DNA from: Caulobacter sp. Root1455
Lineage (GTDB): Bacteria; Pseudomonadota; Alphaproteobacteria; Caulobacterales; Caulobacteraceae
Length of the DNA: 64,000 nt
Reading direction: 5' to 3'
Assembly (NCBI RefSeq): GCF_001426905.1
Contig: NZ_LMFQ01000021.1
Location: 150,587 to 214,586 of the forward strand
In this document: piece by piece, positions 59,600-64,000 of the stretch
Position numbering within the stretch: position 1 is the first letter of the stretch
How the letters are laid out: each line of letters starts with the position of its first letter
The notes under the pieces: generated by a model
Told to the model about the DNA's origin: nothing
Seen by the model: only the letters and a program-made list of their open reading frames with translations
The model's database searches: none
Position numbers and translations under genes: made by a program

Positions 59600-61480
59600 C
59601 TACTGGTAGCTCAGGCTCCAGCTCACCGTCAGCGGTCCCGACCGCGTCCGCGCTCCGCCGGCGCACTCCACCAGGCTCTGGAACGCGCCGGTCGGCGTGC
59701 GATAGGCCTTCTCGTCCTCCAGGGCGCGCGATTTGCAGCTCAGCCCCGTCACCGTGAAAGCCCGCACGTCACCCTGGCCGTAGGTCGTGGCGCCGCCCTT
59801 GGTGCTGGGCGCGCTCGAAAACGACGCGAACGACAGGTCCACGGCCTTGATCGGCTGGCCGCCCTTGGGCGTGAAGACGTCGGTGCGGCTGATCTTGCCG
59901 GGCGCCAGCACATAGGTCGTCCTGACGCTGAACCGGTCGTCGGCGATCGGCGCGCTGGCTCCAAGCCTGTCCAGCTGGGTCTGTTCATAGGTGACGATGG
60001 TCCGCGCGCCCTGCTCGGTCACCTTGACGTTCCGGGCGTAGGCCAGCGGCGTCAGGCGCGAGCCGTCGGCCAGGGTCAGGCGGGGCAGCAGTTGCGGAAA
60101 CTCGCCGTCCGCCACGCCCGCCAGCATGCCGGGCGAGAACGGGATCGGGTAGTAGGGCGTGTTTTCGTGCTGGCTCTTGCCGCCGTTGATGATCGGCAAA
60201 CCGATTACGCGGCCGCGATCGCGCAGGGTGACCACCAGCCGGTCGTGCTCGCCGCGCGCGAACCAGGTGACCCGGCGCTTGGGCAGCGTATCGAGCCAGG
60301 CCGCGTAGCCCGGATCAGGCGCCTTGTCCTTGAAGCCCAGCTCGTTCCAGATCGCGCTGGTGTAGATGTGCTGGCGGGCCAGGCTGAGGTTCTCGCCCAG
60401 GATCCGGTGCTTGCCGCGATACTCGTCGGTGCGCCGGCCGTGCTCCCACAGGTTCACCGAACCCATCTTCGGATCGAACCAGAAGTCCATGTAGCGGGCG
60501 GTGACGCGCGACGAGAAGGCGTAGGCCATGGCCTTTTCCCGCGGGGTCAGCACATCCAGCTTGGCCGCCACGGTCAGCACCTCCAGGAAGGCCGTCTCGC
60601 CATAGGTTCCGATGCTGCGGCCGTATTCGAAGCCCTCGCCGCGCGGGTTCAGGCGCGGCAGCATCAGGTCGACCGACTTGCGCAGCCAGCCCTTGACCTC
60701 CGGCGTGGCCGGCATGCCGGCCTCGATCAGGCGGTGGCTGATCTCGCCGATCAGCAGCACGCTGTAGCGGTCGAACCGCCCTTCCCCGTCGGTCTCGTCG
60801 GCGAAGCCATATTCGCCTGAGTATTTGCGATAGTGGTCGAGCGTGCGCTCCAGCAGCGCCTCGCTGGCCGAAGCGTCCTCCCAACCCAGCTGATGGCGCA
60901 GCCGCGCCACGCTGAAGGCCACGCCGTAATAGTTGTTGGGCAGGTCGATCAGGGTCAGGTCGTCGGGGCGGACGAAGGCGCGCCAGTCCAGCTTGGTCTT
61001 CAGCTTGGCCAGGATTTCCGGAGACACCGCCTGCTCCAGCAGCCCGGCCTCCTGCAGCATGTGCAGGGCCTGGCAGTAGTAGTAGACGCCCCAGGTGTTG
61101 TTGGTGTCGTCGACCGTCATGTCGGCGATCTGGCGATAGCCGGCCAGGTAGGTCTTGAACCTCGGGTCGTCGCGCGGGGTGTCGATCAGCAGATAGGCCA
61201 GGCCGATCGCCACCTTGCCGGGCAGGAACTTGTCGTCGGCGTCGAACACCCGAACGCCGTCCAGCGTCATGTCGCGTTTCTCGACCATCAGCTTGTCGAG
61301 CAGCACGGCCATCTGCGGCAGCAGCCGGGTCTCGACCGTGCGGTTCATCGGCGGAACGGTCGCATAGGCCTGACCGCGTCCGCCCGGATCGGCGGACGGC
61401 GGGGCGGCCAGGACCGGCGACGCGATCGCGCCCAGGGCGGCGGCCAGAAATAGGCGCTTGCGGATGGACTTGAACGGCAT
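59600..61480 (-). CDS. Secreted (alpha/alpha)6-type polysaccharide lyase-like protein
   Basis: A 626-residue protein. Signal peptide KRLFLAAALGAIASPVLAA, then an all-helical toroid-like N-terminal part (VDDTNNTWGVYYYCQALHML; LPNNYYGVAFSVARLRHQLG; FEYGRSIGTYGETAFLEVLT) with candidate Asn/His/Tyr catalytic residues (NNYYG, GENLSLARQHIYTSAIWNEL), and a beta-sandwich C-terminal half. This is the build of uronan/alginate-type lyases, but no exact family was recognised. The two uronate-type operators upstream and manD beside it suggest a glucuronan-like substrate. Confidence 0.7.
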   Translation of the reverse strand: MPFKSIRKRLFLAAALGAIASPVLAAPPSADPGGRGQAYATVPPMNRTVETRLLPQMAVLLDKLMVEKRDMTLDGVRVFDADDKFLPGKVAIGLAYLLIDTPRDDPRFKTYLAGYRQIADMTVDDTNNTWGVYYYCQALHMLQEAGLLEQAVSPEILAKLKTKLDWRAFVRPDDLTLIDLPNNYYGVAFSVARLRHQLGWEDASASEALLERTLDHYRKYSGEYGFADETDGEGRFDRYSVLLIGEISHRLIEAGMPATPEVKGWLRKSVDLMLPRLNPRGEGFEYGRSIGTYGETAFLEVLTVAAKLDVLTPREKAMAYAFSSRVTARYMDFWFDPKMGSVNLWEHGRRTDEYRGKHRILGENLSLARQHIYTSAIWNELGFKDKAPDPGYAAWLDTLPKRRVTWFARGEHDRLVVTLRDRGRVIGLPIINGGKSQHENTPYYPIPFSPGMLAGVADGEFPQLLPRLTLADGSRLTPLAYARNVKVTEQGARTIVTYEQTQLDRLGASAPIADDRFSVRTTYVLAPGKISRTDVFTPKGGQPIKAVDLSFASFSSAPSTKGGATTYGQGDVRAFTVTGLSCKSRALEDEKAYRTPTGAFQSLVECAGGARTRSGPLTVSWSLSYQ

Positions 61481-61524
61481 CGTTTCCCCGCCCTCGTCAG
61501 CCCTTGGCGGAGACGACTTCTTAT

Positions 61525-61537
61525 GTGGCTAGACCAC
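61525..61537 (-). promoter_or_regulatory. Uronate-type operator, lyase-proximal
   Basis: GTGGCTAGACCAC: inverted GTGG/CCAC with central 5 bases. Similar to TGGYC-N-GACCA but with variant centre. Lies 45 bp upstream of the lyase start. Confidence 0.45.
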
Positions 61538-61590
61538 CTGCTACCGGGGCCGCGAATATTGTCAAGCCAATTTGCCGACGCGTGCACTAA

Positions 61591-61601
61591 AGGTCAGACC
61601 A
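61591..61601 (-). promoter_or_regulatory. Uronate-type operator, lyase-distal
   Basis: AGGTCAGACCA; GGTC-A-GACC is a clean palindrome. Sits 111 bp upstream of the lyase gene, with a TTGACA-like -35 at 61560-61565 on the minus strand between the two sites. Confidence 0.55.
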
Positions 61602-61661
61602 ATATCGCCACACTGGAAACCTAGGAAATCCGCGCCGCCGCGAGGCGACGCGACGCCCCCG

Positions 61662-62873
61662 TCACCAGTTGTACATGGTCCCGTCCTCCAGCCGGTTCAC
61701 CGGCAGGTAGGCGCGTCTGTAGGGATATTGCTCGGCCAGGGCCTCGTCGATGTCGACGCCCAGGCCCGGCTGCTCGCCCGGATGCAGCATGCCGTCCTTG
61801 AAGCTGTAGGCGTGCGGGAACACCGCATCGGTCTCGGGCGTGTGGCGCATGTATTCCTGCAGCCCGAAGTTCGGAATCGACAGGTCGAAATGCAGGGCCG
61901 CGGCCATGGTCACCGGCGACAGGTCGGTGGCGCCGTGACAGCCGGTGCGCACGTGGTGCAGGTCAGCGAAGGCGGCGATCTTGCGCAGATTGGTGATGCC
62001 GCCGGCGTGCAGGACCGTGGCCCGCAGATAGTCGATCAGCTGTTCCTGGATCAGGATGTTGGCGTCCCAGACGTGGCTGAAGATCTCGCCCACGGCCAGC
62101 GGGGTGGTCGTGTGCTGGCGGATCAGGCGGAAGCCGGCCTGGTTCTCGGCGGGCACCGCGTCCTCCAGCCAGAACAGACGATAGGGCTCCAGATCCTTGC
62201 CCAGGCGGCCCGCCTCGATCGGCGTCAGGCGGTGATGAACGTCGTGCAGCAGATGGACGTCGTCGCCCAGGGCTTCGCGCGCGGCCTCGAACAGCTTGGG
62301 CGCATGCCTGAGGTACTTGGCCGTCGACCAGACGTTCTCGGTCGGCAGGTTTCCGTCGGCCGGTTCATAGAACATCTTGTCGCCCGACACGCCGTAGGTG
62401 CTGGGCAGGCCCGGCACGCCTGACTGCAGGCGAATGGCCTTGTAGCCCAGGGCCTTGTACTTCTGGGCCTCGGCGATGGTGTCGTCGATGGTCTCGCCGT
62501 TGGCGTGACCGTAGACGGTGACGCCCTCGCGGCAGGCGCCGCCCAGCAGCTGGTAGAGCGGCAGGCCGGCCACCTTGGCCTTGATGTCCCACAACGCCAT
62601 GTCGACCGCCGCCAGGGCCGTCATGCCCACTGGACCACCGCGCCAGTACGAGCCGCGATAGAAGAACTGCCAGATGTCCTCGATGCGATGGGCGTCGCGT
62701 CCGATCAGGCAGGGGATCATGTGGTCGCGAAGATAGCTGACCACGGCCATTTCGCGCCCGTTCAGCGTCGCGTCGCCGACGCCGGTGACGCCGTCCGAGG
62801 TGGTGATCTTCAGGGTGACGAAGTTCCGTCCCGGACAGGTGACGATGACCTTGGCGTCGATAATCTTGAGCAT
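61662..62873 (-). CDS. manD: D-mannonate dehydratase
   Basis: A 403-residue enolase-superfamily enzyme, near-identical in length and motif to ManD of Novosphingobium as I know it. [80 protein letters not shown] (acid/base and metal site), [20 protein letters not shown] and [12 protein letters not shown] at the C-terminus. It makes 2-keto-3-deoxygluconate from D-mannonate in glucuronate catabolism; KDG then enters the Entner-Doudoroff path. Confidence 0.96.
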   Translation of the reverse strand: MLKIIDAKVIVTCPGRNFVTLKITTSDGVTGVGDATLNGREMAVVSYLRDHMIPCLIGRDAHRIEDIWQFFYRGSYWRGGPVGMTALAAVDMALWDIKAKVAGLPLYQLLGGACREGVTVYGHANGETIDDTIAEAQKYKALGYKAIRLQSGVPGLPSTYGVSGDKMFYEPADGNLPTENVWSTAKYLRHAPKLFEAAREALGDDVHLLHDVHHRLTPIEAGRLGKDLEPYRLFWLEDAVPAENQAGFRLIRQHTTTPLAVGEIFSHVWDANILIQEQLIDYLRATVLHAGGITNLRKIAAFADLHHVRTGCHGATDLSPVTMAAALHFDLSIPNFGLQEYMRHTPETDAVFPHAYSFKDGMLHPGEQPGLGVDIDEALAEQYPYRRAYLPVNRLEDGTMYNW

Positions 62874-62902
62874 GGAGTGTTGGTCTACCTGGGTCGCTTA
62901 AG

Positions 62903-62913
62903 TGGCCTGACCA
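62903..62913 (-). promoter_or_regulatory. Uronate-type operator upstream of manD
   Basis: TGGCCTGACCA, identical to the 11-mer at 63942-63952. It lies 30 bp upstream of the manD ATG and 107 bp upstream of the GntR start, in their divergent region. A partial copy (TTGGTCTACC) follows at 62880. Confidence 0.65.
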
Positions 62914-63019
62914 ATCCATAGACAACATATTACAAATGCGCCAGAGCGACGTGGCGTCTTTTGCGACCATGCTCTAGGCTGTCATCGCCCCGGCGATGCT
63001 CGCTGGGCGGGAAAGTCGC

Positions 63020-63781
63020 ATGACCACGTCGACCGCAGAAACTCGTAAGCTCTATCAGCAGGTCGCCAACGCGATCGCCGAATCGATCCGCGAAGGCGCC
63101 TACCAGCCTGGGCACCGTCTGCCCTCGGAGCGGGACCTGGCCGAAGATTACAAGGTCAGCCGCCCCACGGTGCGCGAGGCGATGATCGCGCTGGAAATCC
63201 GCGGACTGGTCGAGGCGCGCCACGGCTCGGGCGTCTATGTCACCGAGGCGGCGCCGGTCGAGGTCCCCGCCCCCGAGCTGGACATCGGCGCCTTCGAGCT
63301 GACCGAGGCCCGCCGTCTGATCGAGGGCGAGTCCTGCGCCCTGGCCGCCACCACCATCACCGACCAGGAACTGATCGACCTGGAAAAGATCCTCGACGAC
63401 ATGGTCGAGGAGAACGAACACGACGTGCGCGGCGACCTGGCCGACCGTCGGTTCCACGTCACCATCGCCCGCGCCACGCGCAACAGCGCCTTGGTCACCG
63501 TGATCGAGAACCTTTGGGACCTGCGCTACAAGTCGCCGCTGTGCCGGGCGATGCTGGAACGCGCCCGCCAGGTCGGCGTGCGGCCGCTGATCGACGACCA
63601 CCAGGAAATCCTCAGCGCCCTGAAGGCCCGTGACCCCAAGGAAGCCCGCAACGCCATGCGCGAGCACCTGGGCCGGGTGATCGACAACCTGCTGACCGCC
63701 ACCGAGATCGACGCCATGCAGCAGGCCCGCAGCGAAGTCGCCGCCCGTCGCAGCGAGCTGGCCCGCCGCTCGCTGATCTAG
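63020..63781 (+). CDS. FadR-subfamily GntR regulator, UxuR/ExuR-like
   Basis: A 253-residue protein. GntR wHTH: LYQQVANAIAESIREGAYQP, GHRLPSERDLAEDYKVSRPT, VREAMIALEIRGLVEARHGS. The FCD all-helical ligand domain follows with metal-binding Asp/His residues (LADRRFHVTIARATRNSALV; HQEILSALKARDPKEARNAM). Divergent from manD. Uronate operators flank it, so it very likely represses manD, the lyase gene and an off-window gene. Effector probably a uronate or mannonate/fructuronate. Confidence 0.92.
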   Translation: MTTSTAETRKLYQQVANAIAESIREGAYQPGHRLPSERDLAEDYKVSRPTVREAMIALEIRGLVEARHGSGVYVTEAAPVEVPAPELDIGAFELTEARRLIEGESCALAATTITDQELIDLEKILDDMVEENEHDVRGDLADRRFHVTIARATRNSALVTVIENLWDLRYKSPLCRAMLERARQVGVRPLIDDHQEILSALKARDPKEARNAMREHLGRVIDNLLTATEIDAMQQARSEVAARRSELARRSLI

Positions 63782-63801
63782 AGATTTAAAGCCTTGAGGA
63801 T

Positions 63802-63831
63802 GGGCGGCTGGAGGGAAGGCTCCAGCCGCCC
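63802..63831 (+). terminator. Terminator-like hairpin after the GntR gene
   Basis: GGGCGGCTGGAG, GGAAGG loop, CTCCAGCCGCCC: perfect 12-bp stem 20 bases beyond the stop. No T-tract follows, so efficiency is unproven. Confidence 0.75.
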
Positions 63832-63860
63832 GTCGCCGGCCGGCCCCGGGAGGAGGTGCG

Positions 63861-63884
63861 ATGAAGGACAAGTCCATCGCGTAG
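63861..63884 (+). CDS. Possible 7-codon micro-ORF
   Basis: MKDKSIA followed by TAG. GGAGGAGGTGCG sits directly upstream, which is an excellent Shine-Dalgarno. It is downstream of the GntR terminator and about 58 bp before a uronate operator. It may be a leader peptide, a translated remnant or chance. Confidence 0.3.
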   Translation: MKDKSIA

Positions 63885-63941
63885 GCCGACGAGGTTCGTC
63901 AGAACCCAGCATAGCTCAGCCTTGGCCGAGCGCAAGAGAAT

Positions 63942-63952
63942 TGGCCTGACCA
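63942..63952 (+). promoter_or_regulatory. Uronate-type operator near the window end
   Basis: TGGCCTGACCA, the same 11-mer as upstream of manD, with a second imperfect TGGCCAGGCC at 63975-63984. The next gene is beyond the window; by position it should be another uronate-pathway or transport gene. Confidence 0.6.
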
Positions 63953-64000
63953 TTAATCGTACAACGGCGCCATGTGGCCAGGCCGATATGGCTCGGCCGG

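Overview
The window reads as chromosomal DNA of a Caulobacter species (Alphaproteobacteria). GC content and GC3 are very high. There is a recognisable podJ polarity gene, a zwf-pgl-edd-glk Entner-Doudoroff operon followed by a LacI regulator and pyruvate kinase, and a fliL/fliM versus flgFGAH divergent flagellar locus with sigma-54 and CtrA-type signals. GANTC (CcrM) sites cluster in the cell-cycle promoters. I saw no phage, integrase, IS element, CRISPR array, rRNA or tRNA; the content is core genome plus several families of short palindromic repeats.

Layout. 0-15 kb: FMN reductase, aspartate aminotransferase, small proteins, a HisKA_2 sensor kinase, a CAP protein, GST, a DUF2171 stress-type protein, a PmoA-family protein, a PQQ beta-propeller protein, a LysR regulator, and a porin-ModA pair preceded by a near-ideal molybdate (ModE-type) box. 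After these come a Coq4-like/SnoaL pair and a ribbon-helix-helix protein. 15-29 kb: a DNA-repair-rich stretch with UvrD/PcrA-type helicase, a DnaQ-like exonuclease, a DinG-like helicase, and the ligase-associated Lhr-type helicase plus PdeM nuclease; AraC and HTH regulators and an acetyltransferase lie between them. 29-40 kb: podJ with a cell-cycle-type upstream region, a DUF2156 membrane protein, an acyl-CoA dehydrogenase pair with an HCCA-isomerase-like gene between them, and a Crp-family regulator.

40-48 kb is central carbon metabolism. Pyruvate kinase, the LacI-type regulator and zwf all carry versions of one TGACA-N4-TGTCA operator upstream, so one local repressor probably controls entry to and exit from the Entner-Doudoroff pathway. 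48-50 kb holds an ECF sigma factor with a SnoaL-like C-terminus, divergent from an ABM-like small protein. 50-59 kb is flagellar: fliL-fliM-DUF6468-motE-TPR on the minus strand and flgF-flgG-flgA-flgH on the plus strand, driven from one 223-bp intergenic region.

59-64 kb is a glucuronate/uronan module: a secreted lyase-like protein, D-mannonate dehydratase (manD) and a FadR/UxuR-type GntR regulator. TGGYC-N-GACCA operators occur upstream of the lyase, of manD and of an off-window gene. Products of this module would feed KDG into the Entner-Doudoroff pathway encoded 12 kb away.

The most interesting unexplained items are the Mo-box in front of an outer-membrane porin and orphan ModA, an in-frame palindromic repeat inside the helicase gene, the shared LacI operators, the uronate operators, a 7-codon micro-ORF with an excellent ribosome-binding site, and a heteromeric acyl-CoA dehydrogenase pair in which one subunit seems to lack the catalytic glutamate.
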